Below are positions 21,833 through 34,001 of a DNA stretch of 64,000 nucleotides, one piece after another. The notes under the pieces are model-generated. The model worked only from the letters and a program-made list of their open reading frames with translations. It made no database searches and was not told where the DNA came from. The stretch's first letter is position 1; each line of letters opens with the position of its first letter. A program made the position numbers and the translations under genes. The stretch is from Apium graveolens (taxonomy: Eukaryota > Streptophyta > Magnoliopsida > Apiales > Apiaceae). The stretch covers positions 312,930,565-312,994,564 of the forward strand of contig NC_133648.1 in NCBI RefSeq assembly GCF_009905375.1, in the 5' to 3' direction.

Positions 21833-24800
21833 ATGGCACCAGTAGTAAAAATTATGTCTCAATCTGGGTTCATCTATGAGAAGAACAATTTCATAGCTTT
21901 GGTAGCAAAGAATGAAGCCCACTCAGATTATCACAAAATGATGGACTTCATCAAAAACTGTAAACTTAGCTATGCAATGCTGGAAGCCCCAACGATTTAC
22001 TGTGAAGTAGTCGAGGAGATTTGGACAACTGCTGAGTTCAACTCCATAGATATGACCATCTCTTTCACTCTCAAAGGTAAAAATCACTGTGTTAACTGTG
22101 ATGATTTACTAGCATGTTTTAAATTGCCTGAGAACAATGCCATGACACCACACACTGATAATGATGTATCCAGCATGTTAGATTCCATAGGTTATTCTCT
22201 TAACTCTGCTAGTTTAGGGAGTATTAAAAGAAAAGGCCTTAGGAAAGAATGGAGTTTTCTTGGGGATGCCTTTATCAAGGTTTTCTCTGGGAAAATTAGT
22301 AATTTTGATGCCATAACTTCATCTCTTGTTAATATGCTCTATATGCTTGTTTCTGATAGGTATTTTAACTTTAGCAATTATGTTATGCTAGAATTGGGTA
22401 CTAGATTAGGTAACAAAGCTAATAGACCTAATAACATCTATTATGCTAGATTCTTTATGTTATTGGCTAACCATGTTGTTGAAGGTTTGGTCATAACCAA
22501 TGAGAATAATAAACTCAAGTGCTGGGCACAAGAGAAAAGAGTTCTTACAGATTTATTGAGAATGGATCTCAACAGCAGTGTACCATTGGTATATTTACCA
22601 ATCATGGATGCACCTCAAGTAAGTGAGGTAATTGTTTCTACAACTCCTACTTCTTCCAACCCCTCTATTTCTTTATCTTCTAGTGTGCCCATGGAATCTG
22701 TGACAATGCCCCAACAGATTCCTACCAAGGTCACCAAAACTAAACTTTCAAAATCAAAGACAAAGAAAACCACCTCTGTTGTTTCTCAAAAGACAATAGT
22801 TGTAACACCTACCCTTAACCCTGAGGGGAGTGAACAGGGTGTGAGTGGTGAGGGGAGGGGTGAACATCAAAGAAACCCCCAGGATAAGGAAGGAGAGATA
22901 AGTGTTTCCCAAGCTAGCCAAGCCACAGTTTCTCAAAAAGCTGTGGTGGTTGAAAAGGTTACTAGCACATCCCTAGCTGCATTCTCCCAAAAGGATGTAA
23001 CTATTGAAAATAGTTCCCAACCAGGAACACAGAACAAATGAGGGAGGGACACAGAAGCCAAACACTCACCAATAAAAGATTTTATTAGAAGAAAGAGGGC
23101 TAGAACCCAATCTTCTACACAGGGTACACACACTGCACAGATACATCCATCTGTATCTATGCCTTCTCAAACTCAGTTTGATGTGGCTCCAACAAATGTG
23201 GAGTCACAGCCCCATTCTCTTATAATTAACACACATCAATCACCACACACTTCATCACCATCTCTGGATGTGGATATGTTATTCCCATCAATTCCTGATT
23301 CTCCCTCTTTACAACTCAGGGAGGAGCCCCACTCAAATACAGGTGATCATCATCTTTTAGATGATTTGTTGGATCACCCGCAAATTCTTTCAGATGTAAT
23401 TGAAGGATCTGTGTCACCAAAACTCAAATCAATCCACACAGATTCAACAGTTATATCACTTTCAATTTCTACTTCTTTTCCTTCTTCAACGGATATCACT
23501 CATCCGTTGACAAGTGGTTGTTCTTCAACGGATAAGCTTAACAGCAGTTATCCGTTGATACCATCAGTGTCACCTTCAACGGCTATTTCATATCCGTTGA
23601 TAGTCTCTACACACACAACTGAAACAATTCCAAGTGTAGAAGACATGATTACTGTACAATCACTTTTAGGACTGAGGGAAGGGAGTGACAATTTGAGTGA
23701 GAGGCTGGGTTGCACCCAGGTAAAAGGAGAGATTGAGAGCTCAAATAAGCATGCTATTTCTTCCAGCATGGCAAAAGTAAGTGAGAGGAGTACCACCTTA
23801 GTAGGTGAAGGTGAGGAAGTGAGGAGTGTGAGCCAAGGGGAGCCCCTGATGCAAGAATATAGAGAAAAAGAGAGAAAGGCAGGTACAGCAGATATAAGGG
23901 TGGATCCAGCCATTGCTAGTGAGTCAATGATTGTGGATGATGCTGAAAAGGAAAGATAATTTCAGCAACATTATAAAGCTGTAATTGATAACATTTCCTT
24001 GGATGCTGACACTTTTACTCATCCTGTGTCAGCCTATCAGTTGTTGGCTGCTCAGGGCAATGAGGAGGCAGAAAAGACACTATATCTAGTACATACAACA
24101 GAATCTCTTCAAAGGGATAAAGCTGCTATTAACAAGATGCCTTTTACAGCTGGTGAGTCATCTGAGGAATTTGGAGTAAATTCTGATGATGATGACTCTG
24201 TTTCTTTTGATGGAAGCATGAACTTAGGGGGAGATGAAAGCCCTAGTTCTATTCCAAATTTACCTGAATGGGCCTTAACAAAGGAGTCTACAACAGGGCA
24301 ATTCAATGTCTCCTTAGTCAAACAAATCAGTACTATCCAACAGGCCATTCAGAAAACTTCACATGCTGGTACCAAGGCAATCCTTACAGCTCACCTGGAC
24401 TCACTGCATCTCATGAAGTTGCAGTAAGTAAGACAGAATCTGAGTGTGGATGAACTCAAGAAGGATATTGCTGACTTGAAATCCTACAATTCTGAAAAAT
24501 TGGATTCAGTCATGCCCTATGGTACAATGAAAGACTTATTGTTGAGATTGAAAAAGGATTCAAATACTGAAAAGAGGCTGGCTAAGTTAGAAGACAGAGT
24601 CCAAGTTATTGAAAATTCTGTGGCCAGCATTCTTCACAACCAACAATCTCAAACAAGTCTACTTATGCAGCTGGCAAAGGCACAAAGCTTGACCCCTCTC
24701 CTTGATGATAACAAAAAGGGGGAGAGAAAAAGGGAAGGGGAAGGAGAGCCATCTACAAAAATCCAGATATCTAAAGTGCTAGTTCCTGCCATCACTACTT

Positions 24801-26317
24801 CTCCAATTATGCAAATCAAAGGAAAGCCTGATGGAATTGACCTAATCCAGCTAGCAGCAGCTGAAATTCAAGTGAAAGAGCAAAGGAGGAGAATTGATGA
24901 AAGGGTGTAACAGGTGTTTGGCTCAACACAAGATAAATCAATATATGTGAAACATAGCACAAAGGTTGAACCAATCATTTTGGAGCACAAGCCAGAAAGG
25001 AGGAATAAGGTTGGAGAGACTTCTTTCAAGAATCTAAAACCTATAGTTCTCAAGCCCAAAACTAGATCCAGCAAGGACTCCACAAAGAACCCCCTAGACT
25101 TTGCTCAGATGAAAGAAGTGGACTTTCCTCTTCCAAAGCCTGATGAAGACAAAGTTTTGGGTGCTAACATCAAAAAGCACAAGGAGACCAAGGACATAGT
25201 TGAAAGAATGAAAATGGCCATTATCTTTAGAGAGGGAAAGAGTATCTGTGTGATGCAAGGACATCCCAAATTTCCAAAGGCCAAGAGGGAAGAAACCAAA
25301 AGGTTGAAGAAAGAAGCTGAAAAACTCAAGGCTGACAAAAGAGCACAAGCAAAGCTTGAACAACAGCTAAAGTCAAGTCAAGTTGAAGGAGAGAAAGGAA
25401 TTGAAGTCAGGGGTGAAGACAAGATTGCAAACCTAGATGAGGTTTTTGGGAGTATATTTGGTGAGAGTATGGAGGAAAGAGAGGAATGGCAGAAGGGAAA
25501 CAGAAGAAAGGCCAAGGCACATAGAAGGAGTGAAGATAACACTGAAGAAACTAAATCAATATCTAAACCACTACCTTCCATACCTGAACCTTATGTTGCT
25601 GATCCCACTATAAACATCCATTGTGAACTAATCATCCCAAAAGAGGAACCTATTGATTGGGACACCATCAAATTGCCTACCTTTTTAACCACTCTTCCAC
25701 TACCAAAGAAACAGAAAAGAAAATCCAAATCTACACCTCCCCTAACCTCTAAGAAATTCACTCAAAAACAAAAACCTAAGCCTAAGCCACCCATTTCTAA
25801 AGATGATTATGTTCACATCTGTGACATAAAAGAAATTTTAGACATTGAGCTCTATCTGGATGAGCTGGAGGATGTAAGGGGAATAGCTGCCTACAGACAG
25901 CTACCAGAGAGATTGGTGTTCAAATACAAAGGAGCTGGGGAAAGAACATGGCCTCTCTACAGGATTCTGAATGAAGGCTACTCTACCTTGATCAGAGTCT
26001 TTTCAGCCATACAAAAGGATTTTGGCTTTACCAGGACTGCCAAGACTGAAATTCTCAACAAGATTGCCAACATAAGGAAAACTTGGAGGGAGCCCAATGC
26101 TTTGCCCAGAACTTTACTCATTCAAGAAAGGGGAATTACAATCCATAAATCACCTCATTGGTTGATGGAATTTAGAGATGATAAAGGAGTCAGAAGATTT
26201 TTCAGACTTGAAGACCAACTCAAGATTGCCAGCAATGAAACTCTCAAGGAAATGCAATCTAAGTTGGATATCAGTGATGAAGATGAAGCTGAATTCTACA
26301 GACAACTCCAACTCTAA
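21833..26317 (+). pseudogene. Element A ORF3 (extra ORF, so-called env-like), four in-frame stops
   Basis: One frame of 1494 codons with no frameshift, interrupted only by TGA 23039-23041, TAA 23957-23959, TAA 24425-24427 and TAA 24908-24910. I start it at the ATG at 21833 (MAPVVKIM) because B and D ORF3 begin in the same way; the frame is open upstream to 21677. The N-terminal 220 residues are shared with B and D (RKEWSFLGDAF; B: RREWSFLFDSI; D: RKEWNFYFGCI). The middle is Ser/Thr/Pro-rich, then acidic, with coiled-coil-like segments at about 24450-24650 and 25250-25400. The C-terminal 200 residues form a globular-looking domain (RTWPLYRILNEGY, FFRLEDQL). I see no signal peptide or membrane anchor, so the env-like label is doubtful. 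Confidence 0.8.
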
Positions 26318-26551
26318 ATTGAGGAAAATGACAAAGGGCTAGGAAAGAAAACAAGGGAACAAAGAAGAAAAAGATGATTTGCTCAGACTAGAGGAGCACC
26401 CTTGGAAATTCTGTAAATCTTCAATTACCTCCTAGTACATACACTTTTGCAGCACTTTTAAATTTCTACTTAGTTTCAATTCATATATTTGTTAAGTGTT
26501 TTGTTATCATCAAGTTAACCCTGAATTTATGTCTACAATTCTTATAGACAT

Positions 26552-26565
26552 AAATAGGGGGAGAT
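26552..26565 (+). other. Polypurine tract of element A
   Basis: AAATAGGGGGAGAT immediately before the 3' LTR start TGTTAGG. Confidence 0.93.
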
Positions 26566-27590
26566 TGTTAGGAATATATGTGCATTAGTTTGATGATATG
26601 TTTAACAAAACACTTAAGTAGAAGTTTAGTGTTTGTAGCCTCAACGAATAAGACCACTTTGGCTATCCGTTGATGGTGCAGCTTTACTTAGAAATAAATC
26701 TAGTGTTGTAGCACATTTCAGTCTCTGTATTTAAGATATAATTCTTAGAAGTTGAAAGAAAATATAAGTCATGTTGACTACTAGAAGATATGCAAATAGG
26801 AAGGCCAATTGTAAATATTTCATGCCTTGTAATTTTGTATAAATGAAGTGGTATCAACGGATATCTTAAAGACCTTCAACGGATGAGAAACAAAGCTTCA
26901 ACGGATGTCTCTAAAGCTTCAACAGATAGAGCTTCAACTACTAACACATCAACGGATAAAGCCATCAACGGATGAAGGCTTCAACGGATGTTCTGTTAAA
27001 TAGCAGTTGATAAGTGGTAGTTGTAACAGCAGACAGAGGCACATGGGTTGACAGAGATAACTGAAATGTGGAAGCCTAATTTCAGGAACATCAGAAAAAG
27101 CAGCTGTTCTACTCTAGTACAAAGAGGCAATAGTCAACAAAGTACTTGAGTGATATGGAGAAGAAACAAGTGGAGAACTTATTTTATTATTGTATTTTCA
27201 TCTTTGTCTTCACTTGTACACTTGGTGATATATAAACCAAGTAGCAGCTAGTAATTAGATAAGAATTTTTCCAGTGCTGTTTAGAAAAATCTTGAGAGAA
27301 AAATTATCTAGTTTGTACTAGGACGCAGCTGTGATCAACATCTAGAATCACAGATTTTCTGAAATACCATCTCTGGTGGAACAACAATCCACCAGAAAAG
27401 TTTTTAAGGTCTGTTGTGTTCTTTACATTAGTGCTTGAATATATATCTGTCTGTATTAGCTTAAAGCAATTCACACACTTGTTTATCTTGAACACAAAGC
27501 CTTTAAAACTGCTCAAAACTTGAAAAAGTTTTGAGATTTACATTCAACCCCCCTTCTGTAAATCTCATTGTTAGTACACTAGGAATAACA
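26566..27590 (+). mobile_element. 3' LTR of element A
   Basis: 1025 bp, colinear with 14443-15467. Seven of the nine exact TCAACGGAT words of the 5' LTR survive; two have point changes (ACGAATA and AACAGATA). The other differences are scattered single substitutions. Confidence 0.97.
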
Positions 27591-27595
27591 CTTGA
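27591..27595. repeat. Target-site duplication of element A, right copy
   Basis: CTTGA, identical to 14438-14442. Confidence 0.95.
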
Positions 27596-27855
27596 CTTAA
27601 AGCATTTTTCATAGAACAGCTTTATTCAAATCCAAGCTTCTACACTTTTCTTTGAGGCATGATCATGACTTGATCTTCTTCCAGAGTTTATTCCTTTGCT
27701 TGAAACTGTTCACAGGAAAACCCCCCCAGTCTAATCTACTAACCATTTTTACAGACTCAAAAAATATAATACATATATAGATTATCATATAACTTAATCT
27801 TAGGGTTGTCAATGTGACTTATTCTTGTTATTATGTAGGTATGTCTTGCACAACA
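27596..27855 (-). mobile_element. Start of the element B LTR (right of the element A insertion)
   Basis: On the minus strand the LTR begins TGTTGTGCAAG directly after the polypurine tract AAATTGAAGGAGAT (27856-27869) and continues to the element A target site. With 14220-14442 it makes up the known part of the B 3' LTR. Confidence 0.7.
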
Positions 27856-27869
27856 ATCTCCTTCAATTT
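27856..27869 (-). other. Polypurine tract of element B
   Basis: The minus strand reads AAATTGAAGGAGAT, the same sequence as the element D tract at 53984-53997, and is followed by TGTTG. Confidence 0.75.
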
Positions 27870-28170
27870 GTGAGAAGATTGATTATCACAAATTCATGCC
27901 TGATAAAAAGACTATCCCCAAGCTAAAATCAAATACATAAGAAATTCACAGATTGACAAACATAAACTTTTATACATTGAGTAATTACATCAGTTCAAAG
28001 TTACAGCCATCAAGTGAATTTCTCATAACCAGCTTATTTCCTAATGAGGTCCCTCTTAAGGCTTCCACCAGTTTGAGCTATTCTTCTAATGAGTAATTGT
28101 TGAGATACTTAACTCTAAATCTTGTAAATCTGCCAACTGCAATTTTTAGAAAATGTCCATCTTTTGAGAT

Positions 28171-31100
28171 TTAACTCAACCCCCTTGCCCTGAGCTCATT
28201 TGATCTTTGTTCAAACATTTCAATCTCTTTGGAATACTGCATTTCCCTTTCCTCCCTCTCAGCCTTTATTCTTGCATGCCTTTCATTCCTTTCCCTCAAC
28301 CTCTCAGACATCACAGCCTTCCACATTCTTGTACTAGTATCCTTTTCCTTCATCACGCTTATCACCATCTTCAATTCTGTGGTTGAAAAAGTTTCCATTA
28401 CTTCTCTTTTAAGCACAATGAAGGAGTCATCCAAGTAGTAGATTATGCCTTCTCACAAAGAGATAACCCAAACTTTGACTATTTCTTCAGATAGTTGTTG
28501 GTATTAGACATCATCTATTATGCTCCTGTTTAGAGGTAGAAAATCAGCTTGATTAAAGCAGTTCCAGATGGCACCAACATTAGCTTGTAATTTCTTTGGT
28601 TTTCTCCCAACAGTATTGAAGTGAGTCTTGATTGGAGGCTTGAATGAAGATAGGTTTGAGATTTTCTTCAAAGTGACATGGTTGGATGTGATTAGTATTT
28701 TGAGTAAGATGTTTACAACTTGTTTGTATAGGAATTTAGGCTTTGAGGTTGGAGGTTTTTGAGTATTTTAATTGGTAGGTTTAAGGGTCTGAGTGATTTG
28801 GATTCCTTGGACTTTTTATTGTTTTGTTCCTGCCTCTCCATTTTTTCTTTTCCTCTTAATGTCATCATTTTCCTTCTTCTCTTCTTTATCTTTCTTCTTC
28901 TCCACCACCTTGCTGCCAGTTGATTTACTAGAATGACTTGGATTTGACCCAGAAGGTTTTTGATCATCTTTCTTCTGCTCATCATCATCCAAGTCATCTT
29001 TAGTGTTGATTTAAGTTTTGGGAAACATGGTTTCAGCATTTCTCAGATATCTGCTCAGAATATTGATAATTTCTTCATCTTCAACAGTCTCTGTCTTTTT
29101 AGTATTTAGATCATTTTTCAATGTCATGATTAATCTTAGATTACCCATCACACATTATTTGGGAATCATGAATTGTTTGCATTTTCTGGTTGAAGAGCAT
29201 ATGTAGGCCACCCCCTTATTTGGTTGAAGATAGGCTTCAGAAAATGCAGCAATTTGTGCCTTTTTTAGCTCTCCAAGTAAATGAGTGTCCTCTGGAATCA
29301 CCCTGTTTAATTTCTCAATGATGACATCCAGCTCAGATGCTCTTTTGGACTGAAGATTTTGGAGAGACACCTGCAAACATCTGTCTACACCACAATCATT
29401 GATATTGGCAAATATTCTCTTTTCTCTGAAATTTCTAACTTTCACTATCACCACTCTCAGAAAGTTAATATTTTGACCAAAGCCCTTTTGTATGTGATGC
29501 AATTGTTGTTTAGAGTGACTCTCAATGCTGTGAGCAATTCATTGAACTCCTTGTCAAGGCAAGGTCCTTCTACAACCAACTGGAGTCTGTCTTTACCAAC
29601 ATCATGAGCACTTGGAGTGATTTGGCGTTGGCTTGTTGATTTTGGATTGGTCACCATCTCCCCATTAATCTGGTTAGCAGGAAAATTGATTGAAGGTAGA
29701 GGGAGTTGGGATCTTTTTGACTGAGAAGTTTCTGGTAGAGGCACATTTAAGGCTCCCATGATAGCTCCCAAAGAAATTCAGTTTTGTATTTAAAGATGCT
29801 TGTGGGAGTCTACCAAGGACTTAATGTCCTGTTGTTGAGATTGTACCATAGTAGTGAGAGCACTAACTTGAGCTATAAGAGAATCATTGGAGGCTTGAAG
29901 AGGGGATACTTGAGCTTGTAGAGACTATATTTGCAGATTTGTTGAGGTAGACATTAGTTGTTGTGAACTAGATGTTATCAAAGTACCAAAAGAATTTTGC
30001 ACAGCATTCCTGACCTCCTCTATGACCAAGGCTGAAGGTTCAAACCTAGCTTTGTACAGTTGATCCAGCTTGACCTTTGAGTCATTATTCTGAGGGATTT
30101 AATTCTGGATCACCTCATGCAAAGCTTTGAAAGACTCTCTCAACTTAGACATGGTTTCTTCCACTAGGGTTAGAGAAAGGGCTTGAAGCCTGTCAGAAAA
30201 CTTGTTGAACTTGGTCTTGATATCTTGAAATGCTGCTCATCAATCCTATCATTAACCACTTTTTTACTGCAACTTAATGCTTGCCCAGAGTGTTTTCCAT
30301 AGCTCTTTCAATGTTATGAAAGGCCTTCAATTGTGCTTTGTACACCTCTGTCACAACATCATATATTTCTTGGGGAGTGAGTACCTTAGCATTGCTTCCC
30401 AAAATGGTCACATATTCTTCTCTAAACTTTGTTAAGGCCTCTTCCATAGTTGTGGTAAATTCCTTGGAAATACATGCATCCACATTACCATCTGCTTCAT
30501 CTGCAATTTTCTCCTGTTGCTCTTCAACATCCTCCATGTAAGAAAGTAGTATTGCTTGATAGTCTTGGTTTGACATATCTGTAGTGAGGAGTTATTGGGT
30601 GATATTAGCTAGGCCTACAATTGCTCAACCAAAAGATCATTGACAGTTGTTGGTTGGGCTTGAGCATCTTGCATTCATTGAGCTATGAGGTGTGAGGGTT
30701 GAGGGTTGGTGTTTGACGTAGAAGGTTGGTCAGTTGTATTTGAGGTGTTTTGAATAGGAGTTTGGTGAGATGTGTTTGAGGTAGAGGGTATGAAGGTAGG
30801 AACACCTGTGAAAGAAGTCACGGTTGTACTCATAGTTTGAACTGTGGTTGTGACAGTGTGTTGTTCACCAATAATGGGAACCTCTATTTGAATTGGAGGG
30901 GATTTGACCAGGTTATTGTCATGTACCATGGTCGCAAACCCTTGTTCTTCTTGCAAAACTGGCACTTGAATGTGCTATACTTTCCTCCTCAATAGATGGA
31001 TCATTGGCAATTATACTCCCAGCTTCAATTGATAATGCAATTTCAGCTAGGTTTTGAGGGGAGTTTTCTCTGCTAGATAAACCTCCAATTGTATTTGAGA

Positions 31101-32731
31101 GGATTTAGATAGCTCCCCCCTCAGGAGTACTACCCTCAAACCTGTCAATATGTGAAGATTGTTTAGAACATGAAGGTGCTTGAGTGTTTTACACAAGGTC
31201 TTCAGTTAAAATTGATGAAACCCCTGTGTATTTGTTGATGTCATCAAGGTCTACCCCAGCATGTAGCCTCTCACCAACTAAATGTAGTTTCTGGGTGGTG
31301 AGCACAGTTTCATGAACTGTGTCACTTGATTTTGGAAAAACTTGAGATGAGGATTCAAGTTTTTCATTGTCGGAAGAAGAAATTTGTGAAATAAGATTTG
31401 TGAGATTAGAATTGAGTGTTTGCAACAGCCACTGAGTAAATGAGGGAGTTTCAAGTGATGTGCCTTTTTTTGTGTGCCAGCTAAATTTCTCCTTTCACCA
31501 ACTTGAGAGTGCTCAAGTTGGGGTGCAGGCTCTTTACAGATTGCATTTGGGAGAATGTTTGATTCAATAGAGACACCCTGTTGAGAGGATGCTTCTAGAG
31601 TCTGTTTAATTCCCTCTTTTACAACTGCATCCTTTTGGAAAGATGCAGAGGTGGTTTCTTGAGTGGTCAACTCAGCTTTCTTAGTCTTTTTAGTTTTCTG
31701 ACTAGGTGAGACTCTATTTATGTTTGTTCATCACTACTCTCAGAAATTACAATTAGGGGTGCGTTCTTTCTCTTCTTTTTACTCACTTCACCCTTTTGAG
31801 AGGATGAAGTGGTTTATTCCCTAGCTTCTAATGGTAGAGAATAACTGGTCTCAATTGTGGAAGGACCCTGTTGGTTATCCTTTGTTTGTACTTCCACAAG
31901 TACATGAGCCATAATTGTACTAGGTATGGCACTAGACCTCATGTCAGGCATAGGGTAAGGATAGGTTCTAAATCTCTCCAACATAAATTTAGTGAGATTT
32001 AGACCTACCTTCACCTTATTCTTTGTAATTAGTGAGCCAAATAGAATTTTGGACACTTATTTATAGTTGCCTATTTTAGTTCTATCAATACCATTAAGTA
32101 AATGTATGTATGCAACTTTATGATTTAAAGTAGACATAATAAACCTAGGAACGAAAATTTCCATACCTCTAGTAGCCAAAGGCATTGTAAGCCTTGTGCT
32201 GAGTTCTTCCAGGATCAATTCCCCAACATTGAGTGGCTTGTTGTATGTCATGAAGAACACCAGCTTCTGTACTACATTGGATATATTGTCATATCCAGTC
32301 TTCATGCAGGTGAATGCTCTCACAATGGAGTCAAAAAGAAATGACCATTCCCTCCTGATATTCTTCTTGTTCAAGCTGGCAAGGTTGATCTTCTCACTGA
32401 AGTTTATGAAATCCATAAACTCGGCTATTTCATGTTGAGTTGGTACCTCCACCATGCTGTCTGTAGGGATGTCCAATGCTTGATTGACATTATTTACATC
32501 AAATTTCACCTGTTTTCCCTGAATTGAGCAGTTTACCACAGCTGAGTTCCAAAACTCATTGAGCACGTCCAGGTACAGGATATGATTAGCAAACAAGGCT
32601 CCTGCAAGATAGGACTCAGACAAAAACTTTACAAAACTCTTGAAACTGTCAAGAGCTTGGTTAGCATCAGTAAAAATGACGTAGTTGGTACCCTCCTTTG
32701 GAATAACAACTATAATATTGTTTGCAACCAT
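28171..32731 (-). pseudogene. Element B ORF3, decayed
   Basis: Starts MVANNIIVVI at 32731. The first 224 codons (to 32057) are open and match A and D ORF3 (RREWSFLFDSI, LEELSTRL). After that the reading jumps among frames (for example 31670-31278, 30965-30675, 30576-30274, 29771-29457, 29502-29155, 28434-28171), with Ser/Thr-rich and coiled-coil-like segments. The last piece has a highly charged helix (SERLRERNERHARIKAERE). Function unknown. Decay is far heavier than in A, which fits B being the older host element. Confidence 0.7.
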
Positions 32732-32849
32732 TGTAAGTGTATGGATTTGAATCTGTAAGAAATTTGAGAGAGAAAGAACTTGAAATGAGAGAGAATGGTG
32801 AAGATTAGCAAAACTAGGTCATTTGAGATCTCGAAAGCGTAAAGAGGGG

Positions 32850-33360
32850 TTATGTCGAGATGTCTGGTTATTTATAGAAAAAGATAAGTGACTTGTCGAG
32901 AAGTAGACTAAACAGTTTAGATTTGCTTATCGAGAAGTCATGTCAATTATAAACTCATATCGAGATGTCACTTCCTGACTCTTATCGAGAACTAGATTGT
33001 GACTTATCGAGATGTAGATTAAATACCCAGTTTGTCCTAAATGGACTGAGTTTTTCCAATTTTTATTTGAATAAATCAAAATAAAATTAGGATAATTTTA
33101 TATTAAAAGTATTTTACTAAAATAATTTATTAAATTAAATTATTTCAGTTCTAAGTTATCGAGAAGTCTATAATTTATACTTGTAGAGAACTCTATGAAT
33201 GAACATATGTCGAGATTTCTACAAGACTTATCGAGAAGTCATAATGAGGCTTGTCGAGAAGTCCTTCGAGAACTCATGAAAAAGACTTATCGAGAAATCT
33301 ATCGAGAAGTCTCAAAATGACTTGTCGAGAAGTTATTTAGACTTATTGAGAACTCAGTTC
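32850..33360 (-). promoter_or_regulatory. Linker of element B upstream of ORF3: array of about 16 short words
   Basis: The forward strand carries about 16 copies of a word close to CTTATCGAGAAGTC (variants TGTCGAGATGTC, TTGTCGAGAAGT, TATCGAGAACT), roughly every 30 bp. It lies just upstream of the B ORF3 start, the same position as the arrays of A and D. Regulatory role is inferred. Confidence 0.6.
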
Positions 33361-33439
33361 TCTATATACTTTTGTTCTTTTCAGTTCTATCTTAAATTAA
33401 TTTCATATATTGAAAATGCAAATTAACAGTTGGAGAGAT

Positions 33440-33954
33440 TATTACAAATTGTCTATGTTAAGAATTAGGATCTGCCATGGAGTCAAGATCTGCAAAGGTA
33501 TCAGGATGCGTAGCCAAACAGGATCTGTCTAACAATCAGGATATGCATCAGGATGTGAAGACTGTTAGGATATGATTGGATAAGTCAAAGCTACATGATA
33601 AATCAGAATCTGCTGATTTATAGGATCGTAGTTGTTATTTTAGATATGTACAGAAAGTAGATAGAGTATACTGTAACATATCTTGTAATTTATAGAGATT
33701 GATTGTAGTTGTGTGATATATTATCACAGATTAGGTTATCACTTTTTAGTGTGCACAACTCGAGTATTCTATAACCTAGCAGATTTTAAGAATATTGTTC
33801 TTGAGAGAGTTTTGTAACAATTTATTAAAGATCAATATAAATTGTTGTTTGATTCATCTGTGCTTTATTATTATTACATTACTTATGTGATTAATCGATT
33901 TGTTTTAGTAATTGTATCCAACCCCTCTTAAATAATTAATTTACTGGGAAATAA
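33440..33954 (+). mobile_element. 5' LTR of element D
   Basis: About 515 bp, colinear with 53998-54396 (GTCTATGT.AAGAAT.AGGATCTG and onward). The expected leading TG is mutated to TA, and the terminal CA is lost. U3 holds AGGATCTG/CAGGATATG words. The end has ATTGTATCCAACCCC. Confidence 0.85.
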
Positions 33955-33955
33955 A

Positions 33956-33967
33956 TGTTACCAGAGC
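33956..33967 (+). other. Degenerate primer-binding site of element D
   Basis: TGTTACCAGAGC matches the usual TGGTATCAGAGC with two changes and sits where the LTR ends. Confidence 0.7.
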
Positions 33968-34001
33968 GGTCAAATTAACTGTTAACTTGAAAAGATCAAA
34001 T

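Larger units (their letters stand above)
14443..27590 (+). mobile_element. Element A: complete Sirevirus-like Ty1/copia retrotransposon
   Basis: 13148 bp, with TG...CA LTRs of identical length (1025 bp), 5-bp TSD CTTGA, a methionine-tRNA-type primer site, gag, pol in copia order (protease, integrase, RT, RNase H), an extra ORF3 of about 1.5 kb codons and a GGGGGAG polypurine tract. The extra ORF after pol, the AT-rich linker before it and the repeated short words fit the Sirevirus (SIRE/Maximus) lineage. By eye the LTRs differ at about 12 of 1025 sites with no indels, mostly transitions. At an assumed 1.3e-8 substitutions per site per year this is roughly 0.45 million years. Confidence 0.95.
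27596..33439 (-). mobile_element. Element B: 3' half of a Sirevirus-like element, minus strand
   Basis: Contains LTR start, polypurine tract, a decayed ORF3 and the word-rich linker upstream of ORF3. The pol, gag and 5' LTR expected beyond 33440 are replaced by element D and do not reappear after D, so they were lost by deletion or lie outside the window. Confidence 0.75.

Noticed and set aside
21833..26317. Calling ORF3 a viral envelope gene
   Set aside because: No signal peptide, furin-like site or transmembrane anchor is visible; similarity is to other ORF3 copies only.
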